The notes: generated by a model from the letters alone, not told the origin. Shown: positions 8,724 to 16,732, counted from the first letter of the stretch. The stretch: DNA of 64,000 nt from Oscillospiraceae bacterium (GCA_020025175.1 JAHHSM010000001.1:26114-90113); one strand, 5' to 3'. Program-made: numbers and translations.

Positions 8724-10310
8724 TTACAACGAAGCTGTCACGATCTTTTCAGCACAGCGCAATCCGTCGGCTGCGGCAGACATGATTCCGCCGGCATAGC
8801 CTGCGCCTTCCCCGCAGGGGTAAAGACCCGCAACGGCGGATTGATAGGTTTCGCTGCTGCGCAAAATACGAACAGGGGAAGAAGAACGGCTTTCTACAGC
8901 TGTTAAAACAGTGTCACCGTCATCGTATCCGGCAATGCGCTTGCCCAAAACGGGAAGGGCTTCTTCTAAGGCATCTGTAATAAAAGCAGGCAGGCATTCG
9001 TGAAGATCAGCCCAGCGCACACCGGGGCGATAGCTGGGGAGCACCTTGCCGGGACCGCTTGATGGGCGGTGCAAAAGAAAGTCTTCCACGCGCTGTGCCG
9101 GTGCAATAAATTTTCCGCCGCCGAGGCGGAAGGCGGCCTCTTCCAGCTTCCGCTGGAATGCAATGCCGGAAAGAGGATGATCATTTTCAAAATCCGCAGG
9201 CTGGATACCCACCAGAAAACCGCCGTTGATATTCTCCCGATTACGGGCATATTCACTCATACCATTTGTAACCAGCCGTCCCTGCTCGGAGGCAGCTGCA
9301 ACGACTTGTCCGCCGGGACAGACGCAGAAGGAAAATACACCTCGCCCGGCTTCGGTATGGCAGGAGAGCTTATAAGATGTGGGTGGGAGGGCAGGATGTC
9401 CTGCATACTGCTTATATTGGGCAAGGTCGATATCGGCCTGACGATGCTCAATGCGCACGCCTACAGCAAAGGGCTTTTGCTCCATGGGAATACCACGGCG
9501 ATAGAGCATCTCAAAGGTATCCCTTGCACTGTGGCCAATCGCCAAAACAACGGTATCTGTTTCGATGAAGTCATCACAGCAGGAAAGGGTATGCACACCT
9601 GTGATGCGTCCGCTTTCGATTTTCAGGTCACTCAGACGATGATTGTATCGAATATCGCAGCCGAGGGAAAGCAGTTCCTGACGGAGATTCTGCAAAACGA
9701 AAAAAAGTTGATCGGTACCGATATGAGGTTTGGCGTCAATGAGAATTTCTCCAGGCGCACCGTGCTGCACCAGCTGCTCCAAAATCCAGCGGTTGCGCAG
9801 ATCGTGGGTGCCGGTGTTCAGCTTGCCGTCGGAAAAGGTACCTGCGCCGCCCTCGCCAAACTGGACATTGGAGGCGGGCGATAAAAGGCCTGTATTCCAA
9901 AAAAACGCCACATCCGCTTTGCGCTGCTCCACGGGTGCGCCGCGTTCCAGAAGAATTGGCTTTGCGCCGGCACGGGCAAGGAGAAGGGCACAGAAAAGGC
10001 CGGCGGGTCCTGCACCGACGATCACGGGACGTTTGCTGCCGGAATAAGCAGCAGCGGGGGGAGCATAGTGCTGTTTTACCACCTTGGTCACATGCTTGTC
10101 GCGGCAGTGTTTTAAAACCTTATCCTCGCTGCGGACTTTCACATTTACGGAATACACGATATAAACCTGCTTGCGGGCGTCCACGCTGCGGCGCACAATG
10201 CGTAAGTTTTCTAAAGCGGATATGGGCAAACGTAATTTTTCAGCGGCTTTTTGAGGGAGTACAGATTCGTCTTCATCAGGCAGCAGACGGATATCATCGA
10301 TGCGGAGCAT
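8724..10310 (-). CDS. FAD-dependent oxidoreductase of the COG2509 type
   Basis: 528 residues. There is a short N-terminal domain of about 90 residues, then an FAD-binding Rossmann motif (VIVGAGPAGLFCALLLARAG) and the family motif NVQFGEGGAGTFSDGKL. The C-terminal FAD-closing segment is GLYPCGEGAGYAGGI. This is a widespread group of uncharacterised flavoproteins; substrate and reaction are unknown. The start is ATG 10310, six bases after AAGGAGG; the ATG at 10316 touches the Shine-Dalgarno site. It has its own promoter and stands alone between terminators. Confidence 0.88.
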   Translation of the reverse strand: MLRIDDIRLLPDEDESVLPQKAAEKLRLPISALENLRIVRRSVDARKQVYIVYSVNVKVRSEDKVLKHCRDKHVTKVVKQHYAPPAAAYSGSKRPVIVGAGPAGLFCALLLARAGAKPILLERGAPVEQRKADVAFFWNTGLLSPASNVQFGEGGAGTFSDGKLNTGTHDLRNRWILEQLVQHGAPGEILIDAKPHIGTDQLFFVLQNLRQELLSLGCDIRYNHRLSDLKIESGRITGVHTLSCCDDFIETDTVVLAIGHSARDTFEMLYRRGIPMEQKPFAVGVRIEHRQADIDLAQYKQYAGHPALPPTSYKLSCHTEAGRGVFSFCVCPGGQVVAAASEQGRLVTNGMSEYARNRENINGGFLVGIQPADFENDHPLSGIAFQRKLEEAAFRLGGGKFIAPAQRVEDFLLHRPSSGPGKVLPSYRPGVRWADLHECLPAFITDALEEALPVLGKRIAGYDDGDTVLTAVESRSSSPVRILRSSETYQSAVAGLYPCGEGAGYAGGIMSAAADGLRCAEKIVTASL

Positions 10311-10345
10311 GGGCATCCTCCTTAAAATAGACAGTTAATATATTT

Positions 10346-10374
10346 ATTATATATGAGCTGTTTGCCCTGTGCAA
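10346..10374 (-). promoter_or_regulatory. Sigma-A type promoter for the FAD oxidoreductase gene
   Basis: On the minus strand TTGCAC (10369-10374) and TATAAT (10346-10351) are separated by 17 bases, about 35 bases upstream of the start codon. Confidence 0.7.
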
Positions 10375-10394
10375 GAGACAGAACTTCCTAAAAT

Positions 10395-10434
10395 CACGCA
10401 AAAAAGCGTCCGAATTCGGACGCTTTTTTGCGTG
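10395..10434. terminator. Strong palindromic terminator
   Basis: A perfect palindrome with a G/C core (GCGTCC/GGACGC) flanked by A6 and T6 runs. It follows the TSUP gene pair (- strand, ends 10469) and precedes the next - strand promoter. The T-run on each strand suits intrinsic termination. Confidence 0.85.
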
Positions 10435-10468
10435 AGGCAGATCAGGGAAAAGAAGGTTCCCAAGCGCG

Positions 10469-10858
10469 TTACCTTTTCCCTTCAGACGGTTTCTTTTTTT
10501 TACTGGAAGGCCACAGCGTGGAAATGCCTGCCCAGAGGAGATAAAGTCCGAAGACTTTGCGCAACAGAGCAGTATCGATCAATACTGCGATGACAGCGCC
10601 GATAATGGCGCACACCATACCGATAGGGACCGCTGCGGTAATTACATCTTTACACAAATAGCCGTTTTTCTTGTGATAATAGAGAGAACCGAGGGCTGTG
10701 GGCAGAAAGTAGAGAAGGTTAATGCAGCGAGCGATGGGGGTTTCGATATTCAAAAATAAGGTCATAATCAAAAGAAGCAGTGTGCCGCCGCCGATGCCAA
10801 ATGCTGAGATGATTCCGGTGGCAAAACCTGCGATACAGGCAATGAGAAAATCTGTCAT
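10469..10858 (-). CDS. TSUP (TauE/SafE) permease, second half-size protein
   Basis: 129 residues with about four membrane segments and the TSUP repeat motif (GFATGIISAFGIGGGTLLLL). Normal TSUP permeases are about 250 residues with two such repeats; here the halves are separate genes. The start is ATG 10858, overlapping the stop of the upstream half as ATGA, so translation is coupled. The two products probably form a heteromeric exporter or importer of sulfite, sulfonate or another small anion (family-level inference). The C-terminus is a basic tail (SSKKKKPSEGKR). Confidence 0.85.
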   Translation of the reverse strand: MTDFLIACIAGFATGIISAFGIGGGTLLLLIMTLFLNIETPIARCINLLYFLPTALGSLYYHKKNGYLCKDVITAAVPIGMVCAIIGAVIAVLIDTALLRKVFGLYLLWAGISTLWPSSKKKKPSEGKR

Positions 10859-11205
10859 GTCAAATACCGCCATGCACCATAAAGAATAAAAAGGGCAAAC
10901 ATACGTTTAAGCCACGTAGGCGGCATTTCGCGAAAAAGTTTTCCGCCAATCAAACCGCCTGCAGTTCCGCCAATCAAATAAGGAACCGCTGTTTGCCATG
11001 GAAAGTCAATAAAAAACAGCTGTACAACAAAGGAGATTGCGCAGATTGGAAAAATAATGGCAATTGTGGAGGCAAATGTTTCCTTGTCGCGCAGTGTGCT
11101 GTCCTTCAATAAAAGAGGCACCAGTACCATGCCTCCGCCACCACCGAAAAGACCGTTGATCAACCCTGCTGAGCTGCCTGCCATGCGATAAAGTCCTTTT
11201 TTCAC
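10855..11205 (-). CDS. TSUP (TauE/SafE) permease, first half-size protein
   Basis: 116 residues with about four membrane helices and the repeat motif GLINGLFGGGGGMVLVPLL, matching the partner gene. I choose GTG 11205 (peptide MKKGLYRMAG). The longer ATG form at 11247 would begin inside a terminator hairpin and adds a polar extension unlike the family. Its stop overlaps the start of the second half. Substrate unknown. Confidence 0.82.
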   Translation of the reverse strand: MKKGLYRMAGSSAGLINGLFGGGGGMVLVPLLLKDSTLRDKETFASTIAIIFPICAISFVVQLFFIDFPWQTAVPYLIGGTAGGLIGGKLFREMPPTWLKRMFALFILYGAWRYLT

Positions 11206-11243
11206 GATACACCCACTTTCTGATCGTATGTACATCGGATTCA

Positions 11244-11272
11244 GCACAGAGGGAAATAGACTCCCTCTGTGC
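11244..11272 (-). terminator. Terminator-like hairpin after the DUF1540 gene
   Basis: 11-bp perfect stem (11244-11254 and 11262-11272) with a 7-base loop, 12 bases past the DUF1540 stop codon. It has no long U-tract, so partial read-through into the TSUP pair is possible. Confidence 0.6.
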
Positions 11273-11283
11273 CAATGGATGCG

Positions 11284-11454
11284 TTACAGAGAAAAACTCT
11301 CGCAATCGGTGCACTTCACTTCAGTGGGATTGGCTTCGTGTGTGCCAACCTGAATAAAGTTCAATGCACAGTAATCCTCGTCCTTGCAGTGATGTGCACA
11401 CTGGGTGACAGAGCACTTGATGGACTTATTAGGGGTACAGCAACAATTGGACAT
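11284..11454 (-). CDS. DUF1540 cysteine-rich small protein
   Basis: 56 residues with eight cysteines in the pattern CCC...C..TQC.HHC...YC...C..C, as in DUF1540, a small clostridial family thought to bind metal. The start is ATG 11454, six bases after GGAGG. No function is established that I know of. It has an unusually long, structured 5' leader (11479-11528). Confidence 0.85.
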   Translation of the reverse strand: MSNCCCTPNKSIKCSVTQCAHHCKDEDYCALNFIQVGTHEANPTEVKCTDCESFSL

Positions 11455-11478
11455 AACGTTACCTCCGGATTTCATTCT

Positions 11479-11528
11479 GTCCTCCGCAGAAACGACGCGA
11501 TACCCGTATCGTTGTTTCGCCGTAGGAC
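11479..11528 (-). other. Long imperfect hairpin in the DUF1540 5' leader
   Basis: GTCCT...GCGATAC and GTATCG...AGGAC pair as an imperfect stem of roughly 22 bp around a 2-base turn. It ends about 25 bases upstream of the DUF1540 start, so it would lie in its leader RNA. It does not match a riboswitch class I recognise. Confidence 0.5.
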
Positions 11529-11663
11529 GAAAAAGTGTTGGGAAAGCTTTTGCTTTCCATAGTCGTTAGTGTGCACATGAAATTGAAAACTATGCAAAAA
11601 ATTTTTTATTTTAAATATTTTAAAATTCGGTTTCTGTCTTGTGATCGGCATGGGGGATGGCGG

Positions 11664-11693
11664 TTGCCAACGGCAGAGAATTGTGTATATAAT
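11664..11693 (+). promoter_or_regulatory. Promoter for the aminotransferase-like gene
   Basis: TTGCCA (11664-11669) and TATAAT (11688-11693) with an 18-base spacer, giving a predicted transcript start near 11700 and a leader of about 87 bases. Confidence 0.65.
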
Positions 11694-11699
11694 AAGAGT

Positions 11700-11786
11700 G
11701 CCGATACAGATGCAGTCATCGTCGGATATGGATCTTGGGGATCAGGTGTATCGGTACCATTACTTCTTAAAGGAGGAAACGATAGA
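11700..11786 (+). other. Candidate structured 5' leader RNA
   Basis: CCGATACA (11701-11708) can pair with TGTATCGG (11747-11754), closing a domain that holds a GATG/CATC hairpin and a GATC/GATC hairpin. CCGA can instead pair with TCGG around the first hairpin, giving two exclusive folds. AAAGGAGG follows before the start codon. No known riboswitch class recognised. Confidence 0.4.
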
Positions 11787-12971
11787 ATGGATCAGGAATT
11801 GATTTCCAGAGATACCGGGTATGTTATGCAAAGCCGCGGAAGATTTCCCATTGCCATTGATCATGGGCAGGGCGCGCTGCTTTACGATACCGAAGGAAAA
11901 GAATATGTGGATTTTACATCCGGCGTTGGTATGAACTGTCTGGGGTATGGAAACTGGAAATGGGCCAGTGCTGTGGGTGCGCAGGCACTGCGCCTTGCCC
12001 ATGTATCGGGGCTGTTTTACAGTGAACCCTATACTGCGCTGGCAGAGCAGCTGTGCAAACGCTCCGGCATGAGCACGGCGCTGTTTGTAAGCGACGGCGC
12101 ACAGGCCAATGAACGCATGATCCATTTGGCAAGGAAATACAGTTTCGATAAATATGGACATGGACGCAGTACGATCATCACGCTGAATCATTCCTTCCAT
12201 GGCAACACCCTGACAACCATGGCTGCCACGGGACAAGCCATTTATCATCAGTATTTTTTCCCCTTTACGGAGGGCTTCCGTTATGCACAGGCAAATGATA
12301 TTGATTCCATTCGCGAAACGGGTGGGGATGATGTATGCGCTGTGATGCTGGAGCTGGTGCAGGGCGAGGGCGGTATATATCCGATGGATCAGGAATTTGT
12401 GCATCAGCTGGCGGTGCTGTGCGCAGAAAATGACTGGCTGCTGCTCGTTGATGAAGTGCAGACGGGCATCGGCCGCACAGGAACACTGTTTGCTTATCAG
12501 CAATACGGAATTTTGCCCGATGTGCTGAGTTTTGCACAGGGAATTGGCGGCGGCTTGCCCCTTGGAGGCATTTTGGCAAATGATAAATGCAGAGCGGTAC
12601 TGGATTCCGGCATGTATGCGGCAACATTGGGCAGCAGTACCGTAGCCTGCGCAGGTGGTTTGTCTGTTTTAGAGCAGTTGGACGATGCCCTGCTGGAAGA
12701 GGTCAAAATCAAGGGCGAATTTATCTGCGATTTTATTGCGGGCCTGCCCAGTCCCTATGTTGCAGATGTGCGCGGCATGGGTTTGATGATTGGCGTTCAG
12801 ACCCAGGGAATCGATCAAAAAGATCTGGCACAGAGGCTGATGGATGCAGGACTTCTGGTGCTCACAGACGATGGAAACACGCTGCGGCTGATGCCGCCGT
12901 TGACGATCACAAAGGAAGAGATCATGGCAGGGCTTGCAATCATGCAGCGTGTTTTGTGCGACGCATCATAA
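11787..12971 (+). CDS. Class-III (ArgD-like) aminotransferase homologue lacking the PLP lysine
   Basis: 394 residues aligning by motif with acetylornithine/ornithine-type aminotransferases. Visible motifs are the phosphate-binding region (SDGAQANE, in place of the usual SGTEANE), the aromatic-His-Gly ring-stacking motif (NHSFHGNTL), the PLP N1 aspartate (LVDEVQTGIGRTG) and the C-terminal LRLMPPLTIT. The Schiff-base lysine normally in AKG/A-x-GGG is glutamine: FAQGIGGGLP, Gln251, codon CAG at 12537-12539. Without it normal transamination is not expected. The frame is otherwise intact, with a strong promoter and Shine-Dalgarno site, so it is not an obvious pseudogene. It could be a PLP-binding regulator, a pseudoenzyme or an enzyme with altered chemistry. 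The start is ATG 11787 after AAAGGAGG. Neighbours give no pathway. Confidence 0.82.
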   Translation: MDQELISRDTGYVMQSRGRFPIAIDHGQGALLYDTEGKEYVDFTSGVGMNCLGYGNWKWASAVGAQALRLAHVSGLFYSEPYTALAEQLCKRSGMSTALFVSDGAQANERMIHLARKYSFDKYGHGRSTIITLNHSFHGNTLTTMAATGQAIYHQYFFPFTEGFRYAQANDIDSIRETGGDDVCAVMLELVQGEGGIYPMDQEFVHQLAVLCAENDWLLLVDEVQTGIGRTGTLFAYQQYGILPDVLSFAQGIGGGLPLGGILANDKCRAVLDSGMYAATLGSSTVACAGGLSVLEQLDDALLEEVKIKGEFICDFIAGLPSPYVADVRGMGLMIGVQTQGIDQKDLAQRLMDAGLLVLTDDGNTLRLMPPLTITKEEIMAGLAIMQRVLCDAS

Positions 12972-12978
12972 AAAAGAA

Positions 12979-13140
12979 AAAAGCGCAGACAGTTCCATAC
13001 GATTGGGATTGCCTGCGCTTTTGTGCAGTAGAAGGAAAAAAGACCGCCCGGAAAAGGGCGGTCCAAACATACCATACCTGGCGGTATGGAAATTCGCAGA
13101 ATCCGCTGCCTGAGTTCATGTTTCAGGCAGCGGATTCTGC
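12979..13140. terminator. Cluster of four hairpins between convergent genes
   Basis: Four consecutive perfect stems: 12979-12988/13013-13022 (10 bp), 13042-13049/13056-13063 (8 bp), 13072-13078/13083-13089 (7 bp) and 13096-13113/13123-13140 (18 bp). The first has a T-rich flank on the minus strand and a T4 on the plus strand, fitting bidirectional termination. From 13141 to 13376 the DNA is A/T-rich and I see no gene. Confidence 0.65.
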
Positions 13141-13376
13141 ATAAGAGAGAGTAAGGAAAAGAAAGAATTTTTTAGGTTACTTCTTGCTTGCAAATAAAGA
13201 ATACCACAATATGGTGTCGAATTTTTGAACGAATTATAAAAAAAGAATGAATAATCTGTGAATAATACATTTTTGTGGAGAAACCTGTGGATTTTGTGGA
13301 AAAAATGAAAAAAGCCGTCTGTTTTCGCCAGTGGCTTAACATAATTCCAGTGCATTGCCACCCGGCTGGATAGGCC

Positions 13377-14756
13377 TCAAATCCCCAGCAAAAGGGTGGC
13401 GACACGAAAATAAATCAGCAGCGACAGAGCATCCACCACAGTGGTGATAAAGGGAGAAGCCATGACCGCAGGGTCAAATCCAACCTTTTCCGCCAAAATA
13501 GGAAGGCTGGAGCCGACGACTTTTGCACACAGCACAGTGCAGATCAAGGTGAGGCAAACGACCAGTGCAACTGCAATGGTCACATCGGGATTGTGCATCA
13601 GCCAGTGATCCACCAGCATCATTTTTATAAAGTTCGCTGCTGCCAGCAGCACACCGCAGATCATAGCAACCCGCGCTTCCTTCCAGATTACGCGCAGCGT
13701 ATCGCGGAACCCCACTTCGCCCAGAGACAGTGCGCGGATGACTGCGGTAGATGCCTGTGTACCGGAGTTGCCGCCGGTGCCGGAAAGCATGGGGATAAAT
13801 GCGGTAAGCACGGCACAAGCCATGAGGGAATTTTCAAAATATGTGAGGATCAAACCTGTGAATGTGGCAGAGAGCATCAGCATCATCAGCCACGGGGAGC
13901 GGGCTTTGACCGTTTCCAAAACACCGGTTTTGAGGTAGGGTTTGTCAGAAGGCATAATTGCCGCCATCTTTTCCATATCCTCGGTGGCCTCGGCCTCCAT
14001 AACGTCCATAGCATCATCAATGGTGATAATGCCCACCAGACGGTGCTCTTTATCCACCACAGGCATGGCAATAAAGTCATACTTGCTGAACATCTGAGAA
14101 ACGGTTTCCTGATCGTCCAATGTTTGGATGCAGACAATGGAGCTGTCCATAATATCACTGATAATATCATCCGAGTCGGACAACAGCAGGGTGCGAACAG
14201 AGACAACACCGGTTAAAATGCGGCTTTCGTTGACCACATAGCAAATGTAAATCGTTTCTTTATCCACGCCGGTACGGCGAATACGCTTGAAAGCATCGCG
14301 CACAGTCATGTCGGCGGTCAGGCTGACAAATTCGGTGGTCATGATGCTGCCGGCACTGTCTTCGGGGTATTTCATCAATTCGTTAATCGTTTTACGGCTT
14401 TCCGGGTCACAATGGCGAAGGATGCGGTGTACCACACTGGCAGGCATCTCTTCAATCACGTCAACCGTATCATCAAGATACATTTCGTCCAGCACTTCTC
14501 GCAGCTCGGTATCGGAAAAGGATTGGATCAGCAGCTCCTGCTGGTCATTGTCCATTTCAACGAAGGTTTCCGCAGCCAGCTCTTTGGGGAGCAGACGAAA
14601 CAAAATCGGTAATCGATCTTCGGGAAATTCCGATAATAAGAGCGCAATATCTGCTGCCTCCATATCCACGATTTGTTCTCGCGCAACGGCATAGTTTCCG
14701 GCTGTGAGCAGCGCTTCGATAAAATCGACGACCAAATCCAAATGTTCTTTCTGCAT
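13377..14756 (-). CDS. mgtE: Magnesium transporter MgtE
   Basis: 459 residues: N-terminal helical superhelix domain (about 1-125), paired CBS domains (about 125-250: AGSIMTTEFVSLTADMTV, DFIAMPVVDKEHRLVGIITI), plug helix, and five membrane helices (from about 275) with the pore motif SGTGGNSGTQAS. It is a Mg2+-gated channel in the cytoplasmic membrane. The start is ATG 14756, eight bases after AAGGAGG. Expression is controlled by the upstream M-box riboswitch, so both RNA and protein sense Mg2+. Confidence 0.95.
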   Translation of the reverse strand: MQKEHLDLVVDFIEALLTAGNYAVAREQIVDMEAADIALLLSEFPEDRLPILFRLLPKELAAETFVEMDNDQQELLIQSFSDTELREVLDEMYLDDTVDVIEEMPASVVHRILRHCDPESRKTINELMKYPEDSAGSIMTTEFVSLTADMTVRDAFKRIRRTGVDKETIYICYVVNESRILTGVVSVRTLLLSDSDDIISDIMDSSIVCIQTLDDQETVSQMFSKYDFIAMPVVDKEHRLVGIITIDDAMDVMEAEATEDMEKMAAIMPSDKPYLKTGVLETVKARSPWLMMLMLSATFTGLILTYFENSLMACAVLTAFIPMLSGTGGNSGTQASTAVIRALSLGEVGFRDTLRVIWKEARVAMICGVLLAAANFIKMMLVDHWLMHNPDVTIAVALVVCLTLICTVLCAKVVGSSLPILAEKVGFDPAVMASPFITTVVDALSLLIYFRVATLLLGI

Positions 14757-14833
14757 GGGTAAAACCTCCTTTTCCATAGCCTAAGGTGCAAATAGTATGT
14801 GTGACAAGGAGGGAAAAGTTGCATAAATGGCAA

Positions 14834-14880
14834 CAAAAAAACCTCCGCGCTATCTGATCAATCCGATAAGCGGGCGGAGG
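14834..14880 (-). terminator. Riboswitch-controlled intrinsic terminator of mgtE
   Basis: On the minus strand CCTCCGC...GCGGAGG (arms at 14874-14880 and 14842-14848) is followed by T7, between the M-box aptamer and mgtE. A second hairpin (14899-14906/14914-14921) lies just upstream. Confidence 0.85.
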
Positions 14881-14929
14881 ATAAAAACAAGCAAAGGACT
14901 GCACAGCGTTACACTGTGCAGAGAACTGT

Positions 14930-15082
14930 CCACCGTTCGAGCTTTAGCATCACAGGGCGGTGGTATTGTGTTAGAGAATGCCTTGGATTCGACATCCCCT
15001 GCTGACCATCTGACAGTGTCTCCACTGCTGCGCGGCAACAATCCGTATCCCTGAGGTAGCCTTGCCTACCGGAAACGATCTA
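14930..15082 (-). ncRNA. M-box (ykoK) Mg2+-sensing riboswitch
   Basis: The minus strand carries the hallmark segments in order: GTAGGCAAGGCTACCT, then GGATACGGATTGTTGCCGC, and near the 3' end GATGCTAAAGCTCGAACG, corresponding to the conserved M-box AGGUGAGGCUCC...GAUACGCUGCUGCC...GUGCUAAAGCUC. The closing P1 helix can form between ATCGTTT and GAACGGT. Promoter upstream, terminator downstream, then mgtE: the textbook arrangement. At high Mg2+ the aptamer is expected to favour termination. Boundaries are approximate. Confidence 0.88.
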
Positions 15083-15104
15083 TTTTGAATAATTGTCCTT
15101 ATTT

Positions 15105-15133
15105 ATACTATGCCAATTGACATAGCGTGTCAA
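15105..15133 (-). promoter_or_regulatory. mgtE promoter overlapped by a palindrome
   Basis: Minus-strand TTGACA (15128-15133) and TAGTAT (15105-15110), spacing 17. The -35 is half of a perfect inverted repeat TTGACA-TAGCG-TGTCAA (15117-15133), a possible operator. Confidence 0.65.
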
Positions 15134-15233
15134 GCTTTTTTAAAAAACTTTGCTTTTGTGGGAAACGGGAAAAGGCAGAACATATTTTTTCGAATCAATA
15201 CAGCGAAAAGTTTTCAGAAATCTGTAGTTTTAT

Positions 15234-15263
15234 TTGCGAAAGAATGGGGAGTTGTGCTATAAT
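15234..15263 (+). promoter_or_regulatory. pyrE promoter
   Basis: TTGCGA (15234-15239) and an extended -10 TGCTATAAT ending at 15263, spacer 18. It lies about 75 bases upstream of the pyrE start. Confidence 0.7.
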
Positions 15264-15337
15264 TTATAGTTATACAGGTATGTAGAAAGAATGCGTATCC
15301 CATGGACACGCAATCAATCCAGAGGAGGAAACAGTTT

Positions 15338-16009
15338 ATGACTTATCAGGAAGAATTTATTCGCTTTATGGTGGACTCCGGTGTGCTGACTTTTGGTGAT
15401 TTCACCACCAAGAGCGGTCGTAAGACCCCATATTTTGTGAATACCGGCAACTACAAAACTGGCGCACAGGCGGCGCGCTTGGGGGATTATTATGCAGCCT
15501 GCATTCAGGAAAACATGCCGGAAGGAATCGATGCGCTCTTTGGTCCCGCTTACAAGGGAATTCCTCTGGTTACAACAGCGTCTGCGTCCTTGTATCGCAA
15601 CTATGACCGTGATCTTCCCTATTGCTTTAACCGCAAGGAAGTAAAGGATCATGGTGAAGGCGGCAGCATGGTCGGCTATAAGCCCAAAGACGGCGACCGT
15701 ATTGCGATCGTAGAGGATGTTGTCACCGCAGGCACCGCAGTGCGCGAGAGCATCGAGTTTTTCAAGGGTGTTGCCGATGTCAAGATTGTGGCATTGTTTG
15801 TTTCCGTGGATCGTATGGAGCGCGGCACCGGCCTTCAGACCACACTGAATGAGCTGCGTGAAGAGTATGGCATTGCGGTGTATCCGATCGTTACCGTGCG
15901 TCAGATCATTGATATGATGCACAATCAGGAAGTGGACGGCAAAATCGTCATCGACGACGAGATGAAGGACCGTATGGAAGCATATCTTTGTGAATATGGT
16001 GGAAAATAA
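15338..16009 (+). CDS. pyrE: Orotate phosphoribosyltransferase
   Basis: 223 residues. The PRPP-binding loop is IVEDVVTAGTAVRES; the flexible catalytic loop region CFNRKEVKDHGEGG carries the conserved lysines and His. It makes OMP from orotate and PRPP in pyrimidine synthesis. The start is ATG 15338 after AGAGGAGGAAA; the ATG at 15302 would read through the Shine-Dalgarno site. The gene stands apart from other pyr genes and is followed 15 bases later by radC. Confidence 0.94.
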   Translation: MTYQEEFIRFMVDSGVLTFGDFTTKSGRKTPYFVNTGNYKTGAQAARLGDYYAACIQENMPEGIDALFGPAYKGIPLVTTASASLYRNYDRDLPYCFNRKEVKDHGEGGSMVGYKPKDGDRIAIVEDVVTAGTAVRESIEFFKGVADVKIVALFVSVDRMERGTGLQTTLNELREEYGIAVYPIVTVRQIIDMMHNQEVDGKIVIDDEMKDRMEAYLCEYGGK

Positions 16010-16024
16010 GGATCGCTGATTCCT

Positions 16025-16717
16025 GTGGAAAAGAAAGAGAATCTGCATGCGGGACATCGGCAGCGCAAGAAACAGCAATTTTTAGAGCATGGCCTGGGTG
16101 CCTTTGCATCCCATGAAGCACTGGAACTTTTGCTGTATTATGCGGTTCCGCGCATGGATACCAACCGTATCGCCCATGCACTGCTGAAACGGTTCGGCAG
16201 TTTAAATGCTGTGTTCTCCGCACCGATCTCGGAATTGACACAAGTGGACGGTGTGGGAGAAAATACGGCATTGTTGATTCGCCTTGTACCGCAGATTTAT
16301 CGGCGCAGTTTGACGGAGCTCGATCAGCCCGGTCAGGTGATTGGGGACTGTGAAGCGGCAGGCGAATTTCTCAAAAAATATTTCTGGAGCGAGCGCAATG
16401 AAATTGTGCTGGAAGTATGTTTGGATGGCAAGTGCCGCCTGATTGCCTGCCATAAGCTGGGAGAAGGCGGTGCAAGTTCCAGCGCGTTTAACCTGAGAGA
16501 TGCGGTGCGTTATGCATTGGCAGATAATGCGATGTATGTCTATCTTGCCCATAATCACCCCAGCGGCCTTGCGATTCCTTCACAGGCGGATATTGCGGTG
16601 ACCAGATCTGTGCAGGAAAGCCTGCGGGCGGTTGGAATCTGCCTGATGGATCACATTGTTGTAGCGGAAAATGATTTTACCTCCATGGCAGCCAGCGGAT
16701 TGCTGGAGCGTTGGTAA
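16025..16717 (+). CDS. radC: RadC-family JAB-domain protein
   Basis: 230 residues, GTG start. The N-terminal helix-hairpin-helix region (DGVGENTALLIRLVP) precedes a JAB/MPN metalloprotease-like domain with the zinc motif AHNHPSG...D (residues about 178-192). The role is unproven despite the historical radiation-repair name. Some spacing between the two domains is shorter than in typical RadC. Confidence 0.9.
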   Translation: MEKKENLHAGHRQRKKQQFLEHGLGAFASHEALELLLYYAVPRMDTNRIAHALLKRFGSLNAVFSAPISELTQVDGVGENTALLIRLVPQIYRRSLTELDQPGQVIGDCEAAGEFLKKYFWSERNEIVLEVCLDGKCRLIACHKLGEGGASSSAFNLRDAVRYALADNAMYVYLAHNHPSGLAIPSQADIAVTRSVQESLRAVGICLMDHIVVAENDFTSMAASGLLERW

Positions 16718-16732
16718 AGAATGACAGTTGCA

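Noticed and set aside
13250..13310. TGTGGA-rich stretch resembling DnaA boxes
   Set aside because: Copies do not match TGTGGATAA well and no replication gene is adjacent; A/T-rich intergenic DNA is the simpler reading.
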